This document shows, piece by piece, positions 17,852 through 25,610 of a stretch of DNA of 64,000 bases. The stretch comes from Sphingopyxis sp. USTB-05 (GTDB taxonomy: Bacteria > Pseudomonadota > Alphaproteobacteria > Sphingomonadales > Sphingomonadaceae). Position numbers and translations under genes: made by a program. The DNA lies in the NCBI RefSeq assembly GCF_023822045.1, contig NZ_CP084712.1, forward strand, positions 2,170,001 to 2,234,000. The letters are read 5' to 3'. The notes under the pieces are model-generated. The model did no database searches. It saw nothing but the letters and a program-made list of their open reading frames with translations, and was not told the origin of the DNA. Each line of letters begins with the position of its first letter. Positions within the stretch are counted from its first letter, which is position 1.

Positions 17852-18836
17852 ATTCCGGGAGCGCCCCTTCATCCTGACGCGTTTTGATCAGCGACCAGAT
17901 CACGCCGCCCGCGATCAGCGCGACGGTCACGCCAAGGCTGACCAACGGCGGGAACTTCGCGCCGCCAAGCACGAAGTCGGCGACAAAGATCTTCGATCCG
18001 ATGAAGACAAGCACCAGCGCCAGCGCATATTTCAGATAGTGGAAACGGTGCACCATCGCCGAAAGGGCAAAGTAGAGCGCGCGCAGGCCAAGGATCGCCA
18101 TGATATTCGACGTGTAGACGATGAAGGTGTCGGTCGTGATCGCGAAGATCGCCGGCACACTATCGACCGCGAAAACAAGGTCGGCGAGATTGATCACAAC
18201 GAGCGCAAGGAACAGCGGGGTCGCGGCAAGCACGATCTTGCCAGTCTTCGTATCGGGCACACGCACGAAGAATTTCTCGCCGTGCAGCTCATCGGTGATG
18301 GGCATCCGACGCGACAGCCATTTGACGACGGGATTACCCGCAACGTCCATCGGCTTTTCACTCGCGAACAGCATCTTCACGCCGGTAAACACCAGGAAGG
18401 CTGCGAAGATATAGAGCACCCAGCCATATTCGGTGACGAGCGCCGCGCCGCCCGCGATCATGATACCGCGCAACACGATCACCGCGACAATGCCCCACAG
18501 CAATGCGCGATATTGGTAACGCGGCGGGATCGCAAAGGTGGTGAAGATCAACGAGATGACGAAGATATTGTCGATCGACAACGCCTTCTCGATGAAGAAG
18601 CCGGTATAATATTGCAGGCCCGCCTCGCCGCCCTTTGCGGCCCAGACCCACGCGCCGAACGCGGTCGCGATACCGATGTAGAGCGCCGACAGCTTCAGGC
18701 TCTCGCCGATCCCCATCTCCTTGTTCTCCTTGTTGAGGATGCCAAGGTCGAAGGCGGTGAGCGCAATGACGAGTGCGAGGAACGACAGCCAGAACCAGGC
18801 CGGGGTGCCCAGCCAGTCGGCAAACAGAAATTCCAT
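17850..18836 (-). CDS. TerC family (Alx/YceF-type) integral membrane protein
   Basis: 328 aa with about eight or nine membrane helices. Family hallmarks are the acidic helix residues in FFIEKALSIDNIFVISLIF and LVVINLADLVFAVDSVPA, which line a metal-binding site in TerC/Alx proteins. Known members act in manganese export or tellurite tolerance. It follows the DUF465 gene by 67 nt on the same strand, and the pair shares a long structured leader, the usual setting of metal-responsive riboswitches for this family. The metal specificity is inferred, not shown. Confidence 0.9.
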   Translation of the reverse strand: MEFLFADWLGTPAWFWLSFLALVIALTAFDLGILNKENKEMGIGESLKLSALYIGIATAFGAWVWAAKGGEAGLQYYTGFFIEKALSIDNIFVISLIFTTFAIPPRYQYRALLWGIVAVIVLRGIMIAGGAALVTEYGWVLYIFAAFLVFTGVKMLFASEKPMDVAGNPVVKWLSRRMPITDELHGEKFFVRVPDTKTGKIVLAATPLFLALVVINLADLVFAVDSVPAIFAITTDTFIVYTSNIMAILGLRALYFALSAMVHRFHYLKYALALVLVFIGSKIFVADFVLGGAKFPPLVSLGVTVALIAGGVIWSLIKTRQDEGALPE

Positions 18837-18859
18837 GTTCTTTTCCCTGGATATGCTGG

Positions 18860-18883
18860 GGGCGCCGCCTCTCGGCAGCGCCC
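18860..18883 (-). other. Intercistronic hairpin with GNRA tetraloop
   Basis: Between the DUF465 and terC genes the minus-strand RNA forms GGGCGCTGCC-GAGA-GGCGGCGCCC, ten pairs with one U:G and a GAGA loop. No U tract follows. It may tune the relative expression of the two genes. Confidence 0.5.
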
Positions 18884-18903
18884 TGGATCGTCATTTTGTG
18901 GGA

Positions 18904-19098
18904 CTAGCGGGCGAGCGCCGGGCGCAGCGCAGGCCGCATCGTCAGCGCCGCAAGCCGTTCCTTCACCACAAGCTTCAGCGTTTTCAGGCGCAGCAAGCGG
19001 AACGGGTCGGCGCCGCGGCGACGCACCTCGCGACGTTCGGCATCGTCGAGCTGGCGATGCAACACGGTCAGGCGATAAAGATTGGGATTCAAAGTCAT
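18904..19098 (-). CDS. DUF465 (YdcH) family small protein
   Basis: 64 aa. It carries the DUF465 pattern: an initial LYRLTVLHRQLDDAE helix followed by DPFRLLRLKTLKLVVKERLAAL, as in the YdcH family of 60-80 residue helical hairpins. ATG 19098 has AGGAGG 7 nt upstream. It is the first gene of the transcript leading into terC. Family function is unknown; the link to TerC is from position only. Confidence 0.85.
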   Translation of the reverse strand: MTLNPNLYRLTVLHRQLDDAERREVRRRGADPFRLLRLKTLKLVVKERLAALTMRPALRPALAR

Positions 19099-19128
19099 AC
19101 AGGGCCTCCTGATCAATAAAATCAAGCA

Positions 19129-19198
19129 GGTGACGCCGATGCCGGGACCCCGGGAAACAGGGGGGAGATAGGGCCAGAGCATCGGAGTCACCCGATGC
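19129..19198 (-). promoter_or_regulatory. Structured 5' leader of DUF465-terC with alternative pairing (riboswitch-like)
   Basis: In the minus-strand RNA a central CCGATGC (19185-19179) can pair with an earlier GCATCGG (19198-19192) as a 7-bp hairpin, or, as part of a 14-nt arm (19192-19179), with a later arm (19142-19129) at 13 of 14 positions. The two structures exclude each other. The later arm ends about 30 nt before the DUF465 start codon. The leader is about 155 nt long from the candidate promoter. TerC genes are often under the yybP-ykoY manganese riboswitch; I could not match that consensus by eye. Confidence 0.5.
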
Positions 19199-19262
19199 GG
19201 TCCGACATCACGTGGCGGGAAATATCCCGCCGACGCCAGAGGGGCCCGGCCCGCATAACGTC

Positions 19263-19291
19263 TATTTAGGGTGCCGCGACACCGCTTGCAA
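19263..19291 (-). promoter_or_regulatory. Promoter of the DUF465-terC transcript
   Basis: Minus strand TTGCAA (19291-19286) and TAAATA (19268-19263) with exactly 17 nt between them. This would start RNA near 19256 and leave a leader of about 155 nt before the DUF465 start. Confidence 0.6.
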
Positions 19292-19340
19292 GTCCCCCCG
19301 CCTACCGCCACGCTGCAAGCGACGCAGGAGGAGGGTTCGA

Positions 19341-20108
19341 ATGAGCGTGCTTGTCGAAAAGGATGGTCCGGTCACGATCATCACCATCGACCGCCCGGCG
19401 CGTCGCAACGCAGTCGATCCCGATACTGCGGTCGCCCTGCGCAAAGCCTTTACCGCCTTCGCCGCCGACAAGGATGCGCGGGCCGCGATCCTGACCGGGA
19501 GCGAGGGGCATTTCTGCGCCGGTTTCGACCTCAATGCCGTCGGGGCGTCTCGCTATGATCCCGATGGTCCGGGCCCGATGGGGCCGACACGGATGCTGCT
19601 CGAAAAGCCCGTGATCGCTGCCGTCGAGGGCCATGCCGTCGCCGGCGGGCTAGAGCTGGCGCTCTGGTGCGACCTCCGCGTCGCTGGGGCCAGCGCGGTG
19701 TTCGGCGTCTATTGCCGCCGTTGGGGCGTGCCACTGATCGATGGCGGCACCGTGCGCTTGCCGCGCATTGTCGGACAGGGCCGCGCGCTCGACATGATCC
19801 TGACCGGACGCCCGGTTGCCGCGGACGAGGCGCAACGCATCGGCCTCGCCGACCGGGTCGTTCCCGATGGCGAAGCGCTTATCGCCGCGATCGAACTGGC
19901 GAAACAGGTCGCCGCCTTCCCGCAAATCTGCATGAACAGCGACCGGCTCAGCGCCTATCGACAGTGGGACTTCGATATCGAAAGCGCGCTTGCACACGAA
20001 GCGCGCGCCGGCGTCGTCCCGCTACGCGAAGGCGCGGCGGCGGGCGCCAAACGTTTTACCGAAGGCACGGGCCGCGGCGGAAGTTTCGCCGCCTTCAAGG
20101 GGGAATGA
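19341..20108 (+). CDS. Crotonase / enoyl-CoA hydratase family protein
   Basis: 255 aa single-domain crotonase fold. The oxyanion-hole regions are GHFCAGFDLNAVG and EGHAVAGGLELALWCDLRVA; the latter holds the conserved GG pair. Family members hydrate enoyl-CoA or catalyse related acyl-CoA chemistry; the precise reaction is not clear. ATG 19341 is preceded by GGAGGAGGG. The stop (TGA 20106-20108) overlaps an ATG, and the next gene starts 2 nt later, so the two form an operon. It is divergent from DUF465-terC. Confidence 0.9.
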   Translation: MSVLVEKDGPVTIITIDRPARRNAVDPDTAVALRKAFTAFAADKDARAAILTGSEGHFCAGFDLNAVGASRYDPDGPGPMGPTRMLLEKPVIAAVEGHAVAGGLELALWCDLRVAGASAVFGVYCRRWGVPLIDGGTVRLPRIVGQGRALDMILTGRPVAADEAQRIGLADRVVPDGEALIAAIELAKQVAAFPQICMNSDRLSAYRQWDFDIESALAHEARAGVVPLREGAAAGAKRFTEGTGRGGSFAAFKGE

Positions 20109-20110
20109 CG

Positions 20111-20989
20111 ATGAAGACTTGGATTGCCGCCGCGCTGCTCGCGCTGCCCCTACCCGCCGTGGCAGGAGCCCCCGATATCCCGGCCGCCATCTATACCGAC
20201 CCACCCGCCGACAAAGCGCATCCTGCGGCGATGGAGGTCGTCCATATCCCCAGCGGAAAGGTCGCTATCAACGCCGTCGTCTATGTCGCCGCGGGCGCAG
20301 GCCCGCACCCGACCGTCGTCCTCTGCCACGGCCTTCCCGGCAATGAAAAGAGCCTCGACCTGGCACAGGCGATGCGCCGCGCGGGCTGGACCGTCATCAC
20401 CTTCAATTATCGCGGCTCGTGGGGCAGCCCAGGCGACTATCGCTTTGCGCAGAATCTGGAAGATGCCGATGCGGTGCTCGCCTTTGCGCGCGATCCAGCC
20501 AATGCTGCCAAGTTGCGCATCGACGCAAAACGGCTCGTCATCATGGGTCACAGCATGGGCGGCTGGGTCACCGCGCTCACGGCCGCGCACGACAAACAGC
20601 TACTCGGCGCCGCGATGATTTCGGCAGGCAATATGGGCTGGCTCGGAAAATTGCCGCGCGAGCAGGCGATTAAGGCGTTGCGCACCAACGGCATGGAGGC
20701 TCTCGCCGGGACGACGCCCGAACTCATGGCGGACGAACTCATCGCCAATGCCGACCGCTTCGACTTCGTGAAGGCCGCACCCCAGCTTACAGGGAGCAAT
20801 CTGTTCGTCCTCACCTCCGACGATGGCCTCGCTCCGATGAGCAATGCGCTTTCGGCCGCGATTGCCAAAGCTGGCGGGGCCGGAGTGAAGTCAGTGCATG
20901 TCGGGACCGACCATAGCTGGTCTGACGCACGCATCCGCCTGCAAACCGAGATATTGAACTGGCTGATGACGCTGACGCCCGTAAAGTGA
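20111..20989 (+). CDS. Exported alpha/beta hydrolase
   Basis: 292 aa with a clear signal peptide (MKTWIAAALLALPLPAVAGA), so probably periplasmic. Nucleophile elbow GHSMGGW (about residue 144), oxyanion region CHGLPGNE, and a terminal acid/His pair TSDDGLAP ... GTDHSW. It belongs with the dienelactone-hydrolase/COG1073-like esterases. The ATG at 20111 has AAGGGGG 7 nt upstream; ATG 20105 is an in-frame alternative. It follows the crotonase with no gap. Substrate unknown. Confidence 0.85.
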   Translation: MKTWIAAALLALPLPAVAGAPDIPAAIYTDPPADKAHPAAMEVVHIPSGKVAINAVVYVAAGAGPHPTVVLCHGLPGNEKSLDLAQAMRRAGWTVITFNYRGSWGSPGDYRFAQNLEDADAVLAFARDPANAAKLRIDAKRLVIMGHSMGGWVTALTAAHDKQLLGAAMISAGNMGWLGKLPREQAIKALRTNGMEALAGTTPELMADELIANADRFDFVKAAPQLTGSNLFVLTSDDGLAPMSNALSAAIAKAGGAGVKSVHVGTDHSWSDARIRLQTEILNWLMTLTPVK

Positions 20990-21400
20990 ACTAACCGCCG
21001 CCGGGCGGCATCTTCGTCGGGCGCAGAATGGCGACTTCCGGTCGATTTTAGCCATCGCCTTCGGATTTCCACGGAATGGCGGCCATGGGGTGGGGAGCTG
21101 TCGCTGCCCTCTTTGGACATCGCCGGCTGGATCCGGATCGGATCGGCGCAAAGGCCGCGCAATATTCCAAAGTTCAGGAAAGTTCAGCCCTATGAGCGCC
21201 CCGATTTGCAAGTCGCGGCGTGCCGAATATGCGCGGTACGTCCGATCCTGGTCGCACGCGCAATCAGGCAGCGATCGCCTGTTTGTTCACCGAATGAAAG
21301 AGCCGGATGAAGGCTAACACAGCCGGATAATGTAGGAAAGACCTATTTGAAGGCGATGTCTGTTTTGGGGTTGGGGAGCGGACGTTGCTTCTTTAATCCT

Positions 21401-21495
21401 TCGTCATCCCGGACTTGATCCGGGATCCCGCTTGAAGCCGAAGTCAGTGAGTGCGTCAAAAAAAGCGGGATCCCGGATCAAGTCCGGGGTGACGA
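21401..21495. repeat. Large inverted repeat, sphingomonad REP-like element
   Basis: A 33-nt arm at 21401-21433 and its reverse complement at 21463-21495 agree at 32 of 33 positions, with a 29-nt loop. Each arm contains GGACTTGATCCGGGATCC, itself partly palindromic. Elements of this type are dispersed in sphingomonad genomes. Confidence 0.8.
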
Positions 21496-21582
21496 GGATA
21501 GAGAAGTCCGCAACCGGTCATTAACGGCCGCCTCACCTCGCGCGCCCTTCCCTCTTGCACTCGCCCCCCAAATGAGTCACAT

Positions 21583-21600
21583 CTTTACGTGAACGTAAAG
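21583..21600. promoter_or_regulatory. Perfect palindrome CTTTACGT-GA-ACGTAAAG upstream of crotonase
   Basis: An 18-bp dyad 30 nt before the start of the crotonase gene at 21630. It resembles operators of MerR-type LiuR-like regulators of acyl-CoA genes, which are built on TTTACGTnnACGTAAA; that likeness is from memory and no such regulator gene is in this window. Confidence 0.55.
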
Positions 21601-21629
21601 GTAAAGCACCCGCGAGAGGATTCTTCCCC

Positions 21630-22433
21630 ATGACCCTTCCGACCTTCGACACGATCAAGCTCGAAATCGCCGACAATGTCGCAACGATCACGCTGAACCG
21701 CCCCGAGCGGCTCAATTCGATGCCGCCGGCGATGGCCGACGACATTCGCGAAGCGCTCGATCATCTGCCAAGCCTCGGCGCGCGCGCGTTGTTGATCACT
21801 GGCGAAGGGCGCGGTTTCTGTTCGGGCGCCGACCTCGCCGGCGACCGGTCGGCGGGCGGGGCCGTCAGCGGCGGCGCACGGAGCCGCAACGCGCTGCGTG
21901 GTCATTATAACCCGATGCTGCTCGCGCTCGCGAACCTAGACATTCCCGTTATCGTTGCGGTCAACGGCCCGGCCGCGGGCGTCGGATGCAGCTTTGCACT
22001 GTCGGGCGACTTCACGATTGCGGGCAAGAGCGCCTATTTCCTTCAGGCCTTCGTCAACATCGGCCTTGTCCCCGACGGCGGCTCATCCTGGTTGCTGCCG
22101 CGCCTGATCGGCGTGCCGCGCGCGCTGCAGATGATGATGCTGGGTGAGAAGATTTCAGCCGATCAGGCGGCCGACTGGGGCATGATCTATAAGAGCGTCG
22201 AGGACGCCGATCTTTTGGCAGAGGCCAAGGCGCTGGCCACGCGCCTCGCGAACGGTCCGACGATCGCGCTCGGCACGATGCGCAAGGTGTTGCGCGACGG
22301 GCTGACGCAGGATTTTGCGACGACGCTCGATGCCGAAGCCAAGGGCCAGTTCATCGCAGGCGGCACCGCCGATGCAATGGAAGGCATCATGGCGTTCCAG
22401 CAGAAGCGCAAGAGCGAGTTCAAGGGGAAGTAG
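21630..22433 (+). CDS. Enoyl-CoA hydratase/isomerase family protein (PaaG-like)
   Basis: 267 aa crotonase. Oxyanion-hole segments are GRGFCSGADLAGD and NGPAAGVGCSFALSGD, and the following FVNIGLVPDGGSSWLLPRLIG has the Asp typical of PaaG-type isomerases (2-(1,2-epoxyphenyl)acetyl-CoA isomerase). The usual glutamate of true hydratases is not evident, so isomerase activity is possible. A GAGAGGA site lies 9 nt before ATG 21630. It stands alone, with a palindromic operator in front and a REP-like repeat behind. Confidence 0.88.
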   Translation: MTLPTFDTIKLEIADNVATITLNRPERLNSMPPAMADDIREALDHLPSLGARALLITGEGRGFCSGADLAGDRSAGGAVSGGARSRNALRGHYNPMLLALANLDIPVIVAVNGPAAGVGCSFALSGDFTIAGKSAYFLQAFVNIGLVPDGGSSWLLPRLIGVPRALQMMMLGEKISADQAADWGMIYKSVEDADLLAEAKALATRLANGPTIALGTMRKVLRDGLTQDFATTLDAEAKGQFIAGGTADAMEGIMAFQQKRKSEFKGK

Positions 22434-22445
22434 CCCCACCCTTTC

Positions 22446-22527
22446 CCGTTCGTGTCGAGCGAAGTCGAGACACCCCGCAGGCTTACAAAAGGTCGAGGGG
22501 CATCTCGACTTCGCTCGATGCGAACGG
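22446..22527. repeat. Inverted repeat of two small palindromes (REP-like pair)
   Basis: Arms 22446-22476 and 22497-22527 are inverted copies at 27 of 31 positions. Each arm carries its own hairpin: GTGTCGA...TCGAGACAC in the left arm, GCATC...GATGC ends in the right. The differences between arms keep the ends of each small hairpin paired. This is the layout of a REP doublet. Confidence 0.75.
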
Positions 22528-22542
22528 TTTGGTTATCCTTAC

Positions 22543-23145
22543 CTACTCCGCCGCTTCCTCGACCATCACCTTTTTGTAGATGCTCGTGCGCGGGTAGGAG
22601 CAGAGGCGCATCACCATCGGCTCGAAAAATTCCAGCGGTTCGCTGTCATAATCGGGGTCGAACGCCGGCGCGTCATATTTCTCGCAGAATTCGGCGCACG
22701 CAGCATAATGCGGGCTATCCTTGAACTGGTCGCGCATGTCGCGGTCGAGCCCGAGGTAATGGAAGAAATAATGGCCCTGGAACACGCCGTGGTGCTGGAC
22801 GATCCACAGATTTTCCTCTGACAGGAAGGGCTTGAGGATCGCGGCGGCGACGTCGGGATGATTGAACGCGCCGAGCGTATCGCCGATGTCATGGAGCAGC
22901 GCCATCACGACATATTCCTCGTCGCGGCCGTCGCGGTGCGCCCTGGTCGCGGTCTGCAGGCAATGTTCGAGCCGGTCGACCGGAAAGCCGCCATAATCGC
23001 CGCCGAGCAGTTTCAGATGGTCGAGGATGCGCTTGCCATTGTTCGGCGCGAACTCCTTCTGCTCGCGCGCGATAATGTCCCAATCTTTCTGCGTCCCGTC
23101 GATCATCGACCGGAAAGTGGCGTGATCGTGCGTCATCTCGTTCAT
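22543..23145 (-). CDS. HD domain protein, possible MIOX/PhnZ-like diiron oxygenase
   Basis: 200 aa. Metal-ligand candidates are H in LEHCLQTATRAHRDG, the HD pair in ALLHDIGDTLGAFNH, and HH in WIVQHHGVFQGHYF. The spacing of a first His, an HD and a later HH recalls HD-type mixed-valence diiron oxygenases (MIOX, PhnZ) as well as simple phosphohydrolases. The abundance of aromatic residues in the C-terminal half also fits the former. No neighbours indicate a substrate. The reaction is undetermined. Confidence 0.75.
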   Translation of the reverse strand: MNEMTHDHATFRSMIDGTQKDWDIIAREQKEFAPNNGKRILDHLKLLGGDYGGFPVDRLEHCLQTATRAHRDGRDEEYVVMALLHDIGDTLGAFNHPDVAAAILKPFLSEENLWIVQHHGVFQGHYFFHYLGLDRDMRDQFKDSPHYAACAEFCEKYDAPAFDPDYDSEPLEFFEPMVMRLCSYPRTSIYKKVMVEEAAE

Positions 23146-23178
23146 GGCAGCCTCTCCTATTTTGAGAGGCAGCCTATC

Positions 23179-23895
23179 CTATTCGTTGTTATTTGCAACG
23201 TTATAGGTCTTGACCTCAGCCTGCGTCAGGCAACGGCGCGTCGACTTGTCCTCCGCATTCGCCAGCGCTTTTTGCTGATACATCACCTCGGTCAGCAACT
23301 TGCGCGATACACCCATGCGGATCAGAAAATCATTGTCCTCGCTCGCGAGCAGCGCGGCGTCCTGCTCGATATCGCCGATCAGTTCTTTGGTAGCGTCGGT
23401 GCCCATAGCCACGCTCATGTCGATCGCGCTACGGTCGCCGGTGCGCGTGAACATATGGACGATGAAAAGCCCGCCCGGATCGATCACGCGCGGCTGACCG
23501 CCCATGAAGATGAAATTGCACGCGCTGAAACAGGCCCAGCCCGCCGGGATACGCGTCGTCAGCCCGAAGTTCGAACGGATGATCCGCCCCGCGGCGTTAC
23601 CCGCACGCGCGTCTCCACCCGGCGAGCGCAGCCACACTTCGCTGACGTCCGAATTGGCGGCGAGCGCCGCCTTGAGCCGATCGGGCAGCCCCGCATCGAT
23701 CCGCCCCTCGGCGAGCAGGACCTTGCCGTTCTTATTGGCGACGGGGGTCAGTTTCATCGTCGCGTTCGCCGACCAGTCAGGGGTCAGCGGGCAAGTCGGG
23801 TTCGCGGGGTCCATCGCGGGCTTGGCAGCACCGGTCAGACAGGCGATCAGGCCGGCCGCCGCAGCGATACGTAAGGTTTTACGCGGCAAGGACAT
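23179..23895 (-). CDS. Exported ClpP/crotonase-fold protein (COG3904-like)
   Basis: 238 aa with an N-terminal signal (LRIAAAAGLIACLTGAA). The central part has the ClpP-like order: LRSPGGDARAGNAAGRII, then GWACFSACNFIFMGG with Ser at the position of the ClpP nucleophile, then FIVHMF with a His. This matches predicted periplasmic ClpP-like proteins. Whether it is an active serine peptidase is unknown. The start codon lies inside the end of the upstream gene (17-nt overlap), so the two are cotranscribed. Confidence 0.75.
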   Translation of the reverse strand: MSLPRKTLRIAAAAGLIACLTGAAKPAMDPANPTCPLTPDWSANATMKLTPVANKNGKVLLAEGRIDAGLPDRLKAALAANSDVSEVWLRSPGGDARAGNAAGRIIRSNFGLTTRIPAGWACFSACNFIFMGGQPRVIDPGGLFIVHMFTRTGDRSAIDMSVAMGTDATKELIGDIEQDAALLASEDNDFLIRMGVSRKLLTEVMYQQKALANAEDKSTRRCLTQAEVKTYNVANNNE

Positions 23896-24439
23896 AACGC
23901 GCCTGTCCAGGCCCCTTGCACATCCGTTTCGATACGCGTGTTTCTTCGCCTTCGACGATGATGATGTCGGTGACGTTCATGCACTGAGTACCATCGGCCA
24001 GTTCGTTCTTCGCCGCAACGGTCGACGATCCGCTGACATTCTCGCGCGTTTCGCTGGTCCAGTTCGCGGTCGCGCCGACTTCTTCGCCGCGTGTCACCTC
24101 TTCGGTCGCGGCCGCCGCCTGGACCTGTTCGGCGGGGTCGAGGCGACAGGCGATCGCGTCGGTGAGCGTGCCGCTGACCTCCGAAATCGGCACATAGCTG
24201 TAGACGCCGGCCTTGCTCGCCGCGTCGCCCACCGCATCGTTGATTACATTGCCCAGGATATTGCGCCCGATGCTGTTGCCCTTCTTGCCCTTGGGACAGC
24301 CGCCACTCTTGTCTTCGCTGGGCTTCGGCGCCGGAGTCGTCACCTTGCGCAGCAGGCTACCGAACTGCGCCTGTGCGGGAGCGACAGCGAGCAGACACGC
24401 CGCAAAAACCGCGGGAGTCGCCAATATTTTACGCATCAT
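23879..24439 (-). CDS. Exported hypothetical protein
   Basis: 186 aa. The start MMRKILATPAVFAACLLAV with cleavage around AQAQ gives a clear signal peptide; a longer in-frame start exists at 24526 but would bury it. The mature part has a small Gly/Ala-rich segment (GRNILGNVINDAVGDAAS), then a domain with three conserved-looking Cys (ACRL, TQCMN, RMCKG), loosely like outer-membrane surface-antigen proteins. I cannot name the family. It overlaps and probably pairs with the ClpP-like gene. Confidence 0.7.
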   Translation of the reverse strand: MMRKILATPAVFAACLLAVAPAQAQFGSLLRKVTTPAPKPSEDKSGGCPKGKKGNSIGRNILGNVINDAVGDAASKAGVYSYVPISEVSGTLTDAIACRLDPAEQVQAAAATEEVTRGEEVGATANWTSETRENVSGSSTVAAKNELADGTQCMNVTDIIIVEGEETRVSKRMCKGPGQARYVLAA

Positions 24440-24589
24440 CCAGTCCACCCTTGTCGCGCCCGATGCCGGGCTACCATGCGACCTTTTATAGGGGCGGTTC
24501 ATGCCACCCGCTGTGATTTTCATCAACTCTGCAACTTATGTCATCCAGACAGGTTGAATTAAGCCTGAATATGTCACAGTAACGCCGCC

Positions 24590-25036
24590 ATGCTCTCGCA
24601 AAAGACCCGCTACACGATCCGCGCGTTCCAGCACCTTGCCGACCATTGGGGCAAGGGGCAGGTGCAGCTTGCTGATATTGCGGATGCGCAGAATATTCCG
24701 CCCAAATTCCTGACCGTGATCCTGTCGGAAATGGCACGCGAGGGCCTGCTCATTTCACAGCGTGGGCGCGACGGCGGCTACCAACTCGCCCTCCCCCCGA
24801 TCGACATCAGCTATGGCGACCTGGTCCGGCTGACGCGCGGATCGCTTGCGCTTGTTCCCTGCGCCGCACGCAACGCGCACGAACATTGCAAGAATTGCCT
24901 GCCCGAGGCCGAATGCCGGCTGCGCAGCCTGATGCTGAAGGTTCGCGACGACACGGCGTCGATCCTCGATCGCATCACGCTGGCCGACCCGATCGCGCTG
25001 GAACCCGTATTCGAAAAGGATGAGGCGGCGGAATAG
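24590..25036 (+). CDS. Rrf2 family transcriptional regulator
   Basis: 148 aa. The winged helix is typical (YTIRAFQHLADHWGKGQVQL, IPPKFLTVILSEMAREGLLISQRGRDGGYQLA). Four Cys follow in VPCAARNAHEHCKNCLPEAEC; three of these could bind an iron-sulfur cluster, as in IscR and NsrR. Target and effector are unknown. It has its own 150-bp upstream gap, shared with the divergent exported protein gene, and a 13-bp hairpin behind. Confidence 0.9.
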   Translation: MLSQKTRYTIRAFQHLADHWGKGQVQLADIADAQNIPPKFLTVILSEMAREGLLISQRGRDGGYQLALPPIDISYGDLVRLTRGSLALVPCAARNAHEHCKNCLPEAECRLRSLMLKVRDDTASILDRITLADPIALEPVFEKDEAAE

Positions 25037-25065
25037 CCGCCGGCGCTTGCGCCGCACATGCCGAA

Positions 25066-25098
25066 CCGGCCGGTTCCCGCAAGGTGGGAACCGGCCGG
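25066..25098. terminator. Perfect 13-bp hairpin after the Rrf2 gene
   Basis: CCGGCCGGTTCCC (25066-25078) and GGGAACCGGCCGG (25086-25098) flank a 7-nt loop. No U tract follows on the plus strand. It lies between two convergent genes. Confidence 0.55.
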
Positions 25099-25176
25099 AC
25101 GGCAGATCTGGTCAGGGCGCGCGGGTGCCGGGATCGGCCCTTCCAGTCCCGCTTGTTCGTCTTGCGATACGGGGCG

Positions 25177-25380
25177 TCAGTAGCCGCCCTTCTTTTCATT
25201 GCCATGTGCGGCCTTGGCGGGATGCGCGCGAACCGCACGCTTCGACGTTGCGGCGGTCGTCGTCTTTGCGGCCACGGCCGGTTTGGCGGGCTTGGCGGTG
25301 GCAGTCGAGGCGAAGACCGGGGCGGTGATCATCATCGTCGATGCAAGGCCAAGGCCGACCAGGGTACGAAAGCGTGCCAT
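25177..25380 (-). CDS. Small exported Ala/Lys-rich protein
   Basis: 67 aa. Signal peptide MARFRTLVGLGLASTMMI ending at VFAS, then a mature part of about 45 residues that is almost all Ala, Lys, Thr and His (for example AVRAHPAKAAHGNEKKGG). ATG 25380 has GGAG about 9 nt upstream. Low complexity prevents family assignment. A 15-bp hairpin (25430-25444 with 25467-25481) lies just upstream. Confidence 0.65.
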   Translation of the reverse strand: MARFRTLVGLGLASTMMITAPVFASTATAKPAKPAVAAKTTTAATSKRAVRAHPAKAAHGNEKKGGY

Positions 25381-25429
25381 ATTCTTCACTCCATAGATCC
25401 GCGGGAAAGCGGATGCGGCGAACCGGGAT

Positions 25430-25481
25430 GTCCAGGCGGGGACCCGGCGAGAGGTTTCAGGGGGAAGGTCCCCGCTTGGAC
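25430..25481. repeat. 15-bp inverted repeat
   Basis: GTCCAGGCGGGGACC (25430-25444) pairs with GGTCCCCGCTTGGAC (25467-25481) with one G:U. It lies between the small exported protein and the virJ-like gene and could serve as a leader structure of the former. Confidence 0.5.
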
Positions 25482-25610
25482 GTCCTCCTTCTAACTCCCG
25501 CGATCCAACCGGCGCATGGCCGCGACATGACAATATCGTAATCCACGCGTCAGCTTCCCGACGCGCGCAGAAGCCTATTGTTGTTCCCTGACACGAAGGG
25601 ACCGAGCGCG

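Larger units (their letters stand above)
20990..21629. other. 640-bp intergenic region
   Basis: No reading frame here has a convincing start, ribosome site or protein-like composition. It holds a large near-perfect inverted repeat (21401-21495) and a palindrome (21583-21600) just before the next gene. The left half (20990-21390) shows nothing I can name. Confidence 0.6.
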
